DNA from: Halomonas ramblicola
Lineage (GTDB): Bacteria > Pseudomonadota > Gammaproteobacteria > Pseudomonadales > Halomonadaceae
Reading direction: 5' to 3'
DNA length: 64,000 bases
NCBI RefSeq assembly: GCF_030409215.1
Contig: NZ_JAUFPL010000032.1
Coordinates: 222,872-286,871, forward strand
Part shown: positions 9,633-19,262 of the stretch, piece after piece
Position numbering within the stretch: the stretch's first letter is position 1
Layout of the letters: each line of letters starts with the position of its first letter
Made by a program: the position numbers and the translations under genes
The notes under the pieces: model-generated
Told to the model about the DNA's origin: nothing
What the model saw: the letters and a program-made list of their open reading frames with translations, nothing else
The model's database searches: none

Positions 9633-10733
9633 TCAGGCGCCGACCGCTTCCCGGGCCTTCAGGTAGGCGAACTCGCCGACGTCGCTGAAGGGACGCACCA
9701 GCTTCTGGAAGGCGACATAGGAGTCGTAGACCCGCTTCGACTCGGGGTCGTCGTCGACCTGTTCGGCGATCACTTCCTGCGACGCCTGGTAGAGGGCCGT
9801 CATGACATCCTCCGGGAAGGTGCGCAGCTGGACGCCGTGCTCGTCGACCAGGGTCTCCAGGGCCTCGGCATTGCGATAGGCGAACTCGCTGATCATCGCC
9901 AGGTTGGAGGCACGCGCCGCCTCGCTGACCACCGCCTTGAGATCGTCCGGCAGCGCCTGCCAGGCCTCCAGGTTGACGGTCCCCTCGAGGATGGCGCTGG
10001 GCTCGTTCCAGGCCGAGGTGTAGTAGTAGTCGGCCACCTGGTGCAGGCCGAAGGCCAGGTCGTTGTAGGGTCCGACCCAGTCGGCGGCGTCCAGCACGCC
10101 GGTCTGCATGGAGGTGAAGATCTCGCCCCCCGGCATGTTGACGGTGGTCACCCCGATGCGGTTCATGGCCTCGCCGGCCAGGCCCGGCAGGCGCAGCTTC
10201 AGGCCCTGCATGTCCTCCAGGGAGTCGATCTCCTGCTTGAACCAGCCGGCCATCTGGGTGCCGGTGTTGCCCACCGGGAAGGGCTTGAGGTTGTGCGCGG
10301 CATAGACCTCGTCCCACAGTTCCTGGCCGCCGCCGTGATAGAGCCAGGCATTGGTCTCGGTGGTGTTCATGCCGAAGGGCACGGCGGTGAAGAACTGCGC
10401 CGCTGCCACCTTGCCCCTCCAGTAGTAGGAGGCCGAATGCCCCATCTCGGCGGTGCCGGCGGAGACGGCATCGAAGACCTCCAGGGCCGGGACCAGCTCG
10501 CCGGCGCCATGCACGCGGATGCGCATGCGGCCGCCGGACATCTGCTCGATGCGCCGGGCGAAGTCGCTGGCACCGGTGCCCAGCGCCGGGAAGTTCTGGG
10601 GCCAGGAGGTGACCATGTTCCAGGTGATGGTGTCCTGGGCCTTGGCGGTGGAGACGAAGGGCGCGGCAGTGACACCGGCGGCGCCGGCCCCCAGGGTCTT
10701 CAGGCTGTTCTTCAGAAAGAGACGGCGTTGCAT
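9633..10733 (-). CDS. TRAP transporter solute-binding protein (DctP family)
   Basis: A 366-aa periplasmic binding protein of the tripartite ATP-independent transporter class. The N-terminus MQRRLFLKNSLKTLGAG is a twin-arginine (Tat) signal with RRLFLK, ending near AKAQ. The mature part contains TWNMVTSWPQNFP and the TRAP signature region with GLKLRLPGLAGEAMNRIG; this subgroup (TakP-like) often binds 2-oxo acids or other carboxylates as metal complexes, so the ligand is only a guess. No DctQ or DctM membrane components are in the window, so it must work with a membrane part coded elsewhere. Confidence 0.88.
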   Translation of the reverse strand: MQRRLFLKNSLKTLGAGAAGVTAAPFVSTAKAQDTITWNMVTSWPQNFPALGTGASDFARRIEQMSGGRMRIRVHGAGELVPALEVFDAVSAGTAEMGHSASYYWRGKVAAAQFFTAVPFGMNTTETNAWLYHGGGQELWDEVYAAHNLKPFPVGNTGTQMAGWFKQEIDSLEDMQGLKLRLPGLAGEAMNRIGVTTVNMPGGEIFTSMQTGVLDAADWVGPYNDLAFGLHQVADYYYTSAWNEPSAILEGTVNLEAWQALPDDLKAVVSEAARASNLAMISEFAYRNAEALETLVDEHGVQLRTFPEDVMTALYQASQEVIAEQVDDDPESKRVYDSYVAFQKLVRPFSDVGEFAYLKAREAVGA

Positions 10734-10773
10734 GCGGGCATGACTCCGAACGGATTATTCTGGTGATGCGCCT

Positions 10774-10842
10774 GGGAGCCTGTCGGACTCGACGCCGATC
10801 CACGACGCAACCCGCCCTTGGGGCCGGATCCGCCAGGCTCCC
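10774..10842. repeat. 9-bp inverted repeat in the dctP-uvrD gap
   Basis: GGGAGCCTG at 10774-10782 is exactly complemented by CAGGCTCCC at 10834-10842, 51 bp apart. The 202-bp gap between the dctP-type gene and uvrD shows no other feature. It may be the decayed ends of a small element; a terminator role is unlikely with such a loop. Confidence 0.35.
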
Positions 10843-10935
10843 GACGGCGCGGCGTGTCCGCCAGGAGTATGCGTCAGCGGCGATGGAGCCGGCAAGATCC
10901 CGCATCTTACGTAAAGGTCAGAGCCAGCCGCTTCC

Positions 10936-13137
10936 TCACAGCGGGGTCAGCTTGGCGAAGCCGAGTACCAGCCACTTGTCCCCCTCGCCCTCGAAGCTGA
11001 CCTGGATCCGCGCCCGAGCGCCCTCCCCCTCGGCGTTGAGGATCACCCCCTCGCCGAACACCGGGTGGCTGACCCGCTGACCCAGGGAGAGCGAGGGCAG
11101 CTCGGCGCCGCCGTTCACCTCGGTCTGGCGCAGCCCCGCCGGCCGGCCGGCGGTCACCGGCCGCGAGATCTGGCCGCGCAGCCGCACCTCCTCGAGGAAC
11201 TCCTCGGGGATCTCGCGCAGGAAGCGCGAGGGGCGCTGGAAGGTCTCCTTGCCGTGCAGGCGACGGATCTCGGCGTGGGTCAGGTAGAGCTTGCGCATGG
11301 CGCGGGTCAGCCCCACGTAGCACAGGCGTCGCTCCTCCTCGAGGCGGCCCGGCTCCTCCACCGACATGCGGTGGGGGAAGAGCCCCTCCTCCACGCCGGC
11401 GATGAACACCACCGGGAACTCCAGCCCCTTGGCGGAGTGCAGGGTCATCAGCTGCACGCTGTCCTCGAACTCGTCGGCCTCGTGCTCGCCGGCATTGAGC
11501 GCCGCCTCGGAGAGGAAGGCCTCCAGGGCCACGGCGCCCTCGCCGGCCTCGGGCGGGTCGAGGGCCTCGCCTTGGGTGAAGGCGCGGGCCGCGGTGACCA
11601 GCTCCGCCAGGTTCTCGACCCGCGCCTGGCCCTTCTCTCCCCGCTCGCTGCGGTGGTGCTCCACCAGCCCGGAGCGCTCGATGACGTGATCGATGATCTC
11701 GTGCAGCGCCAGCGCCGCGGTGTCGTCGTCGAGGCGCTCGACCAGGTCGGCGAAGGCCTGGACGGCGTTGCCGGCACGCCCCCTGAGCAGGCCGTCGGCC
11801 AGGCCGTCGTGCAGCGCCTGCCACAGCGAGACGCCGGTCTCCCGGGCCCGGGTGCGCAGCAGTTCCACGGTACGGGTGCCGATGCCCCGGGCCGGCACAT
11901 TGATCACCCGCTCCAGGGAGGCGTCGTCGTCGCGATTGAGCAGCAGGCGCAGGTAGGCCAGGGCATTCTTGATCTCGAGGCGCTCGTAGAAACGCTGACC
12001 GCCATAGATGCGGTAGGGCATGCCCTGGCGGATCAGGCTCTCCTCGATCACCCGCGACTGGGCGTTGGAGCGGTAGAGGATGGCGACCTCGCGACGGTTG
12101 AGGCCCTCGTCGACCTTCTCCTTGATGGTATCGACGATAAAGCGCGCTTCATCCAGGTCGTTGAAGCCGCTGTACACCGAGATCGGCTCGCCTCGCTCGC
12201 CGGCGGTCCACAGCGTCTTGCCCAGGCGCTCGGCGTTGTGGTCGATCAGGGCATTGGCGGCCTCGAGGATGGCGCTGGTGGAGCGGTAGTTCTGCTCCAG
12301 CCGGATGGTCCGGGTCGCGGAGAACTCTTTCTCGAAGCGGCGGAGGTTCTCGACCCGGGCGCCGCGCCAGCCGTAGATCGACTGGTCGTCGTCACCGACC
12401 ACCGTCAGCGGCGTGCGCATGCCGGTGAGCAGTTTGAGCCAGGCGTACTGCAGGGTATTGGTGTCCTGGAACTCGTCCACCAGCACATGGGCGAAGCGCT
12501 CGCGGTAGTGGGCCAGCAATGCCGGATTGTCGCGCAGCAGCTCCAGGCTCCTGAGCAGCAGCTCGCCGAAGTCCACCAGGCCGCCGCGCTCGCAGGTCAG
12601 CTGGTAGCGCTCGTAGAGCTCGACCATCTGGCCCAGGTAGGCATCGCCGTGGACCTCCACCTGGTGGGGCCGCAGCCCCTCCTCCTTGCAGCCCGAGATG
12701 AACGACTGCACCTGGCGCGGCGGGAAGCGCTCGTCATCGATGTCGTTGTCGCGGATCAGGCGCTTGACCAGGCGCAGCTGGTCGTCGCTGTCGATGATCT
12801 GGAAGTGCTGGGGCAGGCGGGCGTCCTGCCAGTGGGTGCGCAGCAGGCGGTGGGCGATGGAGTGGAAGGTGCCCACCCAGACATGGCGCAGCGACAGGCC
12901 CAGCAGCGCCTCCAGGCGAGTGCGCATCTCGCGGGCCGCCTTGTTGGTGAAGGTCACGGCCAGCACCGCGTAGGGGGAGAGCCCCTCGGCCTGCATCAGC
13001 CAGGCGATGCGATGCACCAGCACCCGGGTCTTGCCGGAGCCGGCGCCGGCCAGCACCAGCATGTTGCCCTGGGGCGCGCTGACCGCCTCGCGCTGGGCGG
13101 TGTTCAGGTGGTCGAGGATCGCCGTGACGTCGTCCAT
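10936..13137 (-). CDS. uvrD: DNA helicase II UvrD
   Basis: Superfamily 1A 3'-5' helicase of 733 aa, the usual UvrD length, acting in nucleotide excision and mismatch repair. Motifs in order: Q-motif LNTAQREAV, Walker A GAGSGKTRVLVHRI, motif II VDEFQDTN, motif III GDDDQSIYGWRGA, motif IV VxLEQNYRS, motif V LMTLHSAKGLEFPVVF and motif VI LCYVGLTRAM. The C-terminal tail ends with the SLGQRVSHPVFGEGVI Tudor-like element of UvrD/PcrA, which distinguishes it from Rep. The ATG at 13137 starts MDDVTAILDHLN; a longer frame to 13236 runs through non-coding sequence. Confidence 0.95.
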   Translation of the reverse strand: MDDVTAILDHLNTAQREAVSAPQGNMLVLAGAGSGKTRVLVHRIAWLMQAEGLSPYAVLAVTFTNKAAREMRTRLEALLGLSLRHVWVGTFHSIAHRLLRTHWQDARLPQHFQIIDSDDQLRLVKRLIRDNDIDDERFPPRQVQSFISGCKEEGLRPHQVEVHGDAYLGQMVELYERYQLTCERGGLVDFGELLLRSLELLRDNPALLAHYRERFAHVLVDEFQDTNTLQYAWLKLLTGMRTPLTVVGDDDQSIYGWRGARVENLRRFEKEFSATRTIRLEQNYRSTSAILEAANALIDHNAERLGKTLWTAGERGEPISVYSGFNDLDEARFIVDTIKEKVDEGLNRREVAILYRSNAQSRVIEESLIRQGMPYRIYGGQRFYERLEIKNALAYLRLLLNRDDDASLERVINVPARGIGTRTVELLRTRARETGVSLWQALHDGLADGLLRGRAGNAVQAFADLVERLDDDTAALALHEIIDHVIERSGLVEHHRSERGEKGQARVENLAELVTAARAFTQGEALDPPEAGEGAVALEAFLSEAALNAGEHEADEFEDSVQLMTLHSAKGLEFPVVFIAGVEEGLFPHRMSVEEPGRLEEERRLCYVGLTRAMRKLYLTHAEIRRLHGKETFQRPSRFLREIPEEFLEEVRLRGQISRPVTAGRPAGLRQTEVNGGAELPSLSLGQRVSHPVFGEGVILNAEGEGARARIQVSFEGEGDKWLVLGFAKLTPL

Positions 13138-13212
13138 GGGGAAGGCATCGCTGCTCGGAAAATGGGCCGATAGCTTACCATATCGCGCCCGGCGAAGCCG
13201 GCAGCTCCCCGC

Positions 13213-13377
13213 AGGGCTATTCGCATCTAGCAGCACCGCTCGAGGCTATTCCGGTGACAGGTCTACGAGGGGGCGCTGTAACCCCCTCCCTGGGCGCTAC
13301 CGACGCCTTCCCTGGCGTAGGACCCCCTCTACGACCTGTCCCCGGCGCCTCTCGCTATCGGCAACTGCAATTGCCCT
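13213..13377 (+). repeat. dispersed foldback repeat, copy B (complete)
   Basis: The 165-bp complete copy runs from AGGGCTAT to TTGCCCT. The near-18-bp arms GACAGGTCTACGAGGGGG and, inverted, GACAGGTCGTAGAGGGGG enclose about 50 bp including GACGCC...GGCGT. It sits in the uvrD-hexR gap. CCCGGCGAAGC occurs just outside both sides (13188-13198 and 13384-13394), possibly by chance. See copies A, C and D. Confidence 0.88.
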
Positions 13378-13415
13378 GAATCCCCCGGCGAAGCTCGGAC
13401 CCTTCCAGCTTCAGG

Positions 13416-14273
13416 CTAGGGCTCCGATTCGGGGAACCGCAGCGGAGTGAGGCTCTTCTTCACCGACTTGAGCTGTTCGGCCAGCTTGGGACCGCGGGTC
13501 TTGGCCACGCCCACCGCCAGCACGTCGATCAGCACCAGGTGCGCGATGCGCGAGCTCATGGGGGTGTAGATCTCGGTGTCCTCGTGGACGTCGATGTAGA
13601 GCGGCAGGGTCACCTCGGCGGCCAGCGGCGAACCGCTGGGGCAGAGGCCGATCACCGTGGCCCCCGCCTCGCGGGCCAGGCGCACGCTGGCCACCAACGC
13701 CCGGGTGCGGCCGGTCTGGGAGATGGCCACCACCACGTCGCCCTCCTTCAGGGTCACCGCCGACATGTTCTGCATGTGCGGGTCGGCGTAGGCGGCCGTG
13801 GAGATCTGCAGGCGGAAGAACTTGTGCTGGGCGTCGAAGGCCACCGCCCCCGAGGCGCCGAAGCCGTAGAACTCCACCCGGTTGGCCATGGCCAGGGCGT
13901 TGATCGACTTGCTCAACGCCTCGTTGTCGAGGCGGTCACGCACCGACAGCAGGGTCCCCACGGTGGAGTCGAAGATGCTCTGGGAGAATTCCGCCACCGA
14001 ATCGCTGTCGTTCATCGAGAACTGGGCGAACTGGCTGCCGCTGGCCAGCATCTGCGCCAGCTTGAGCTTGAAGTCCTGGAAGCCGTTGCAGCCCAGGGCA
14101 CGGCAGAAGCGCACCACCGTCGGCTCGCTCACCTTGGCCTCCGTGGCCAGGTCGACGATGCGCATGTGGATCACCTCGTCGGGGTTGCGCAGCACGAACC
14201 GCGCCACCTTCTGTTCGGAGCGACGGAAGTGCTCCATGCGGCGTCTCATCTCATCGAACAGGGCACGACTCAC
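13416..14273 (-). CDS. hexR: MurR/RpiR-family regulator HexR
   Basis: A 285-aa regulator with an N-terminal RpiR helix-turn-helix (about 1-77; ATEAKVSEPTVVRFCRALGCNGFQDFK) and a C-terminal SIS sugar-phosphate domain (about 120-260; YGFGASGAVAFDA, AISQTGRTRALV). The sequence closely follows HexR, which controls the Entner-Doudoroff and central carbon genes in gammaproteobacteria and responds to KDPG. The GTG start is well supported by AAGGAG 6 bp upstream. Here it stands alone: no zwf, pgl or edd-eda genes are near. Confidence 0.88.
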   Translation of the reverse strand: MSRALFDEMRRRMEHFRRSEQKVARFVLRNPDEVIHMRIVDLATEAKVSEPTVVRFCRALGCNGFQDFKLKLAQMLASGSQFAQFSMNDSDSVAEFSQSIFDSTVGTLLSVRDRLDNEALSKSINALAMANRVEFYGFGASGAVAFDAQHKFFRLQISTAAYADPHMQNMSAVTLKEGDVVVAISQTGRTRALVASVRLAREAGATVIGLCPSGSPLAAEVTLPLYIDVHEDTEIYTPMSSRIAHLVLIDVLAVGVAKTRGPKLAEQLKSVKKSLTPLRFPESEP

Positions 14274-14537
14274 GCGGGACTCCTTGCTTGCCGGCCACCA
14301 CGGCTCGGCGCGGCGACGGGTCGATCTGGGGGTTCAGGACCCCAGTATGCCCGAAGGCGGGGGCGGTTGTGCAGCGCAGGATGCCTCGGCGCCTCGGGTG
14401 GCGGCTGCGTTGACCGGGCGTGGTGGCCATACACCCATGACGTCATCATTCTGTCAAGTGCGATATAGTAGGAAATGCAGTGTCGCGCAGCGTCCCTGAT
14501 GCCGGCACCTTCACTGCAGAAGACAGGAGAGTCGATC

Positions 14538-14753
14538 ATGCGCAATGTCGAACGGTTAACTTCCCTGAAGAGTGAGCTCCTCGACATCTTCATGAGCATG
14601 GAAGTCGTCGAACACGAGCAACGCTCCCGCACCGCCGCCCAGCGCCACCTGCGCGCTCGCCGCGGCATCGAGCTCCATCGGGAGTTCAAGCGGCTGTCGC
14701 GCGATATCGCCGAGTTGCCCGAGGACGAACCGGCCGACGACGAGGTGCACTGA
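14538..14753 (+). CDS. small protein of unknown function, PA3496-like
   Basis: A 71-aa, highly charged, probably helical protein starting MRNVERLTSLKSELL. The middle RHLRARRGIELHREFKRLSRD resembles the arginine-rich core of the PA3496 family (putative envelope integrity proteins), but this match is from memory of a short motif and is tentative. The ATG at 14538 follows AGGAGAG. An AT-richer stretch with TATAGT at 14464-14469 may be part of its promoter. It converges with the SNF transporter gene, separated by a hairpin. Confidence 0.55.
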   Translation: MRNVERLTSLKSELLDIFMSMEVVEHEQRSRTAAQRHLRARRGIELHREFKRLSRDIAELPEDEPADDEVH

Positions 14754-14796
14754 GGCCGGCCCGCCACCGGCGGGCAGAACCACCTCCAGACACGAC

Positions 14797-14820
14797 CGAG
14801 CCCCGCCAGGGCGGGGCTCG
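14797..14820. terminator. hairpin between convergent genes
   Basis: Perfect 10-bp stem CGAGCCCCGC / GCGGGGCTCG with a CAGG loop, midway between the stops of the small-protein gene and the SNF transporter gene. There is no T-run on either side, so it is a GC-rich hairpin that probably serves as a bidirectional terminator. Confidence 0.55.
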
Positions 14821-14847
14821 GGGGAACGTCTCTCGCTTCGTCGGGGC

Positions 14848-16191
14848 CTACATCAGGCCGGTGACGAACACCAGGATCACGCCGATCGGTGCCACGAAGC
14901 GGGACACCAGCTGCCACAGCTGGGCCTGGCCGCCGGACAGGTTCAGTTCGGCCGCCACGCTCTCGCGGTCCAGTCGCCAGGCCACGAAGAGGATGGCCCC
15001 CAGGCCGGTGAGCGGCAGCATGATCTTGCTGGTGAGGGTATCCAGCAGGTCGAAGACGTTCAGTCCCAGGATCAGGAAGTCGTCCCAGACGTTGAACGAC
15101 ATCAGCGCCGCGATGCCCAGCGCCCAGACCGCCACGCCGCCGACCAGGGTGACCCCCACGCGGGACAGCGGGGTGCGCTCCTCCAGCAGTTCCACCACCG
15201 GTTCGAGCAGCGAGATCGCCGAGGTGAGCGCGGCGAAGGTCAGCAGCAGGAAGAACATCAGGCCGAGGATGGTGCCGCCCGCCATGTTGCCGAAGGCCAG
15301 CGGCAGGGTGACGAAGATCAGCCCCGGCCCTTCGCCCGGGCTCAGGCCGTTGGCGAAGACGATGGGGAAGATGGCCAGGCCGGCCAGCAGGGCAATGGCG
15401 GTATCCAGGATGATTACCGTGCGGGCGGTACCGATCAGGTTGACGTCCGCGCCCAGGTAGGAGCCGTAGGCCATCATGATGCCCATGCCCAGCGACAGGG
15501 TGAAGAAGGCCTGGCCCATGGCGGCCAGCACCACCTCGCCGCTGACGGCGCCCCAGTCGGGGCTGAACATGAAGGCCAGTGCCTCGCCGAAGTAACCGGT
15601 GGTCATGCCATAGCCCACCAGCACCAGCATCAGCACCACCAGCGCCGGCATCAGGGTGCGCACGGCACCCTCGAGGCCCTTGGTGACGCCGCGGGCGACG
15701 ATGAAGATCACCAGCGCCATGAAGGCGGTATGCCACAGGGTCAGCACGGCGGGATTGCCCAGCAGGCCGTTGAAGATCGCGCCGACGCCATCGGCATCCT
15801 GGCCGGAGAAGGCCCCGGTCACCGAGCCCAGGGTATAGGAGAGCGACCACCCGCCGATCACGCTGTAGAAGGAGAGGATCAGGAAGGCGGCCAGCACGCC
15901 GCTGGCCCCGACCAGCGCCCAGGCCGGCAGCCGGCCGCTCTTGCGTGCCAGTTCGGCCATGGCATTGATCGGGTTCTCCTGGCCGCGGCGGCCGATGAGC
16001 CACTCCGCCACCAGGATCGGCAAGCCCACCAGGGCCACGCAGGCCAGGTAGATGAGCACGAAGGCCGCGCCCCCGCTGTCCCCCACCATGTAGGAAAAGC
16101 GCCAGATATTGCCCAGCCCCACCGCCGAACCGGTGGCCGCCAGGATGAAGGCCATCTTCGATGACCACTGTGCGTGGGATAGTTTCGACAT
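14848..16191 (-). CDS. sodium-dependent transporter (SNF/NSS family)
   Basis: A 447-aa inner-membrane protein with about 11 hydrophobic segments. The family signature GSAVGLGNIWRFSYMVG near the N-terminus forms the Na+ and substrate site of LeuT-like neurotransmitter:sodium symporters. Bacterial members of this length take up amino acids or related compounds with Na+, in line with a salt-adapted host; the substrate is not readable. The ATG at 16191 has an AGGGTGA upstream. The C-terminus ends after the last helix (ILVFVTGLM). Confidence 0.88.
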   Translation of the reverse strand: MSKLSHAQWSSKMAFILAATGSAVGLGNIWRFSYMVGDSGGAAFVLIYLACVALVGLPILVAEWLIGRRGQENPINAMAELARKSGRLPAWALVGASGVLAAFLILSFYSVIGGWSLSYTLGSVTGAFSGQDADGVGAIFNGLLGNPAVLTLWHTAFMALVIFIVARGVTKGLEGAVRTLMPALVVLMLVLVGYGMTTGYFGEALAFMFSPDWGAVSGEVVLAAMGQAFFTLSLGMGIMMAYGSYLGADVNLIGTARTVIILDTAIALLAGLAIFPIVFANGLSPGEGPGLIFVTLPLAFGNMAGGTILGLMFFLLLTFAALTSAISLLEPVVELLEERTPLSRVGVTLVGGVAVWALGIAALMSFNVWDDFLILGLNVFDLLDTLTSKIMLPLTGLGAILFVAWRLDRESVAAELNLSGGQAQLWQLVSRFVAPIGVILVFVTGLM

Positions 16192-16533
16192 GATTCACCC
16201 TGAGTGTACGTGTCGCCATCGGCCGATCCGGCGCGATGACGGCTTGTGCTTGTCATTGCCACGTCCAGGGCGCCATGGGTCTCACGGCGCCATCCAGAGC
16301 ATGACAGGATCCAGGCAGGATCGCTGCCGCGTCGCGTGCTCCGCCTCACGGGTCGGTTCCCCCGGGAGAAGGAGACGCCGGCGTGCCCGATATTCGCGAG
16401 ATCTGCGCGGGATAGGCGCAGGATCCAGTCAAATTCCATGGGTATTGGCACACCGGCCCATAAAACTATCCGATCAAACGCTCGATGGCCAGCCGTTGGG
16501 GAGAGTTTTCACCCCCGCCTTTCGGCGTAGGCA
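16192..16533. other. intergenic region without recognisable gene
   Basis: This 342-bp gap between the DUF72 gene and the SNF transporter gene must carry the transporter promoter, but I see no convincing -35/-10 pair. GGCGCCAT occurs twice, at 16269 and 16286. The stretch 16430-16480 is AT-richer than its surroundings. Confidence 0.5.
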
Positions 16534-17406
16534 TCAGCTCGGGAAGAGACTGGCCTGGGCCTCGCCGGGGAAGGCCGGCAAGGGCGGGAGTGAACACTGT
16601 TCGGCAAGCCGTGAATGGAGGCGGCGGGCCAGCGCCGGTGCTTGCCGATTGTCCGGGGTATGCACCATCAGGTAAGGGGTTTTCCCCTGTTTTATCCACA
16701 GGGCGAGGCGTTCGATCCAGGGCGCGAAATGACGCTCATTGATCTCCCCATCGAAGTGGCCGATGAAGCGCACCATCGGACTCGCCCCCGTGGAAAGCAC
16801 GTGTAATGGGCGTTTCGGCTTCTCGCTCCGGGCCTTGAGCAGGCCAGGATGGCCGCCGGCCGGTGTCGAGAAGAGCGGCCTCACATCGAGCATCACGCGG
16901 TCGACGCCGAGACTTATCAACAATCTGTTGAGGGCGACCTCGGCGCTCCCCTTGTGGAAGAATTCAGCGTGGCGTACCTCCACGGCACAGGGGATCCCCG
17001 CCGGCCAGCGGGTCAGCAGGGCTTCCAACCGGGGCAGCTCCTCGCTGCCGAAATCCCGGGGCAGCTGGACCATCATCGGCCCGAGGCGGTCATGCAGGGG
17101 CGACAGCGCGTCGAGGAAGGCCTCGAACCCGGTCTCGATCCCCACCAGGCGACGCTCGTGGGTCAGCGAAGCGGGCAGCTTGAAGCAGAAACGGAAGCCC
17201 GGTGGCGCCTGGCGGGCCCAGGCCGCCACCGTCTCCGGCCGGGGGACACCGCTGTAGAAGGTGGTATTGCCCTCCACGGCGGAGAACACCCGGGCATACT
17301 CCTCGAGCCCGCCTCCGCCGGCGGGGTAGAGGGTGCCGCGCCAGTCGGGGTTGGCCCACATGGCCAGGCCCAGGTGCAGGCGCGGCTCGGCGACGGCGGC
17401 GCGCAA
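16534..17406 (-). CDS. DUF72 (YecE-like) family protein
   Basis: A 290-aa TIM-barrel-like protein of the DUF72 family. It starts LHLGLAMWANPDWRGTLYP, equivalent to the IYIGLPQWSHP start of E. coli YecE, and continues YARVFSAVEGNTTFYSGVP, LGPMMVQLPRDF and VEVRHAEFF, all typical. The biochemical role of the family is unknown. The only start that keeps the conserved N-terminus is a TTG at 17406, with AGGG 7 bp upstream inside the glmS stop region; it is probably translated with glmS. A perfect DnaA box TTATCCACA occurs in the gene at 16692-16700. Confidence 0.85.
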   Translation of the reverse strand: MRAAVAEPRLHLGLAMWANPDWRGTLYPAGGGGLEEYARVFSAVEGNTTFYSGVPRPETVAAWARQAPPGFRFCFKLPASLTHERRLVGIETGFEAFLDALSPLHDRLGPMMVQLPRDFGSEELPRLEALLTRWPAGIPCAVEVRHAEFFHKGSAEVALNRLLISLGVDRVMLDVRPLFSTPAGGHPGLLKARSEKPKRPLHVLSTGASPMVRFIGHFDGEINERHFAPWIERLALWIKQGKTPYLMVHTPDNRQAPALARRLHSRLAEQCSLPPLPAFPGEAQASLFPS

Positions 17407-17415
17407 ATCGATGCC

Positions 17416-19251
17416 CTACTCCACGGTGACCGACTTGGCCAGGTTGCGCGGCTGATCCACGTCGGTGCCCTTGAGCACCGCCACATGGTAGCTGAGCAAT
17501 TGCAGCGGCAGGGTGTAGAGGATCGGCGCCAGTGCCTCGTGGACGTGGGGCAGGTGCAGCACGCGGATCCCCTCGGCCTCCTCGATGCCGACCCGCTCGT
17601 CGGCGAAGACGAAGAGCTCGCCGCCCCGCGCCCGTACCTCCTGGAGGTTGGACTTGAGCTTGTCGAGCAGTTCGTCGTTGGGCGCCACCGAGATCACCGG
17701 CATCTCGCTGTCTACCAGCGCCAGGGGGCCATGCTTGAGCTCGCCGGCCGGATAGGCCTCGGCGTGGATGTAGGAGATCTCCTTGAGCTTGAGCGCGCCC
17801 TCCAGGGCGATGGGGAAGTGGGCGCCGCGGCCCAGGAACAGGGCGTGGTGCTTCTCGGCGAAGGCGGTGGAGAGCGCCTCGATCTGCGGGTCCAGCGCCA
17901 GCACCCGCTCCACCAGCCGCGGCAGGCCGCGCAGGGCCGCCACCAGCTCGGCCTGGGTCTCCTCCGCGAGGTCCCTGACGCGGCCCAGCGCCAGGGTCAG
18001 CAGCATCAGGGCGGTGAGCTGGGTGGTGAAGGCCTTGGTCGACGCCACGCCGATCTCCGGGCCGGCCTGGGTCATCAGGCAGAGGTCGGACTCGCGCACC
18101 AGGGAGCTGCCCGGGACGTTGCAGATCGCCAGGCTGGCGAGATACCCGCGTTCCCGGGCGAAGCGCAGCGCCGCCAGGGTATCGGCGGTCTCGCCGGACT
18201 GGGAGAGGGTGACGAACAGGGTATCCTCGGGCACCACCACCCGGCGGTAGCGGTACTCGGAGGCCACCTCCACCTGCACCGGCACGCCGGCGAAGCGCTC
18301 CAGCCAGTAGCGGGCCACCATGCCGGCATGATAGCTGGTGCCACAGGCGACGATATGCACCTGGCGCACCCGCGAGAACAGCGCCTCGGCCTCGGGGCCG
18401 AAGCTCTCCACCAGCGCCGCACGCTCGCCCAGGCGCCCCTCCAGGGCCGCGGCGATCACCGCCGGCTGCTCATGGATCTCCTTGAGCATGAAGTGCCGGT
18501 AGTCGCCCTTGCTGGCCGCCCCGTCGCCGTGCTCGAAGGTCTGCACCTCGCGCTTCACCGCCGCGCCCGCGGCATCGAACACCTCGACCCGGCCCCCGGC
18601 GGACAGGCGCACCACGTCGCCCTCCTCCAGGTAGACGAAGCGGTCGGTGACCTGCAGCAGCGCCAGGGGATCGGAGCCCAGGAAGGCCTCGCCGATGCCC
18701 ACGCCCACCACCAGGGGGCTGCCCTTGCGGGCGCCGACGATGGTGCCGGGATCGTCGGCGCTCACCACGGCCAGGGCGTAGGCGCCCTCGAGGCGCGCCA
18801 GGGCATGCCGTACGGCGGCCAGCAGGTCGGCATGGCGCCCCCGCTCGCGGGCCACCAGGTGGGCGACCACCTCGGTATCGGTCTCGGAGTCGAAGCGGTA
18901 GCCGTCGGCGACCAGTTCGCGACGCAGCGCCTCGTGATTCTCGATGATGCCGTTGTGCACCACCGCCAGGCCCTCGCCGGACTGGTGCGGGTGGGCATTG
19001 GTCTCGCTGGGCCGGCCGTGGGTCGCCCAGCGGGTGTGGGCGATCCCGCAGCGCCCGGGCAGCGGCGCGTCGCCCAGGCACTCGGCCAGGGCCGCCACCT
19101 TGCCCACCGCGCGGCGGCGCTGGAGCGCCCCCTGGGGCGAGACCACCGCCATGCCGGCGGAGTCGTAGCCGCGATACTCCAGGCGCCTGAGGCCCTCCAG
19201 CAGGATGGCTTCCACGTTGCGCTCGGCAACGGCACCGACGATTCCACACAT
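17416..19251 (-). CDS. glmS: glutamine-fructose-6-phosphate aminotransferase (isomerizing)
   Basis: Makes glucosamine 6-phosphate from fructose 6-phosphate and glutamine, the first step to UDP-GlcNAc for peptidoglycan and LPS. Length 611 aa. The N-terminal Ntn glutaminase domain begins MCGIVGAV with the nucleophile Cys2 and has [11 protein letters not shown]; two SIS domains follow (SGETADT, SKAFTTQ) and the end is KSVTVE, as in all GlmS. ATG at 19251 with GGAG upstream. It follows glmU by 11 bp and precedes the DUF72 gene by 9 bp. Confidence 0.97.
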   Translation of the reverse strand: MCGIVGAVAERNVEAILLEGLRRLEYRGYDSAGMAVVSPQGALQRRRAVGKVAALAECLGDAPLPGRCGIAHTRWATHGRPSETNAHPHQSGEGLAVVHNGIIENHEALRRELVADGYRFDSETDTEVVAHLVARERGRHADLLAAVRHALARLEGAYALAVVSADDPGTIVGARKGSPLVVGVGIGEAFLGSDPLALLQVTDRFVYLEEGDVVRLSAGGRVEVFDAAGAAVKREVQTFEHGDGAASKGDYRHFMLKEIHEQPAVIAAALEGRLGERAALVESFGPEAEALFSRVRQVHIVACGTSYHAGMVARYWLERFAGVPVQVEVASEYRYRRVVVPEDTLFVTLSQSGETADTLAALRFARERGYLASLAICNVPGSSLVRESDLCLMTQAGPEIGVASTKAFTTQLTALMLLTLALGRVRDLAEETQAELVAALRGLPRLVERVLALDPQIEALSTAFAEKHHALFLGRGAHFPIALEGALKLKEISYIHAEAYPAGELKHGPLALVDSEMPVISVAPNDELLDKLKSNLQEVRARGGELFVFADERVGIEEAEGIRVLHLPHVHEALAPILYTLPLQLLSYHVAVLKGTDVDQPRNLAKSVTVE

Positions 19252-19262
19252 GGCGTCTCTCC

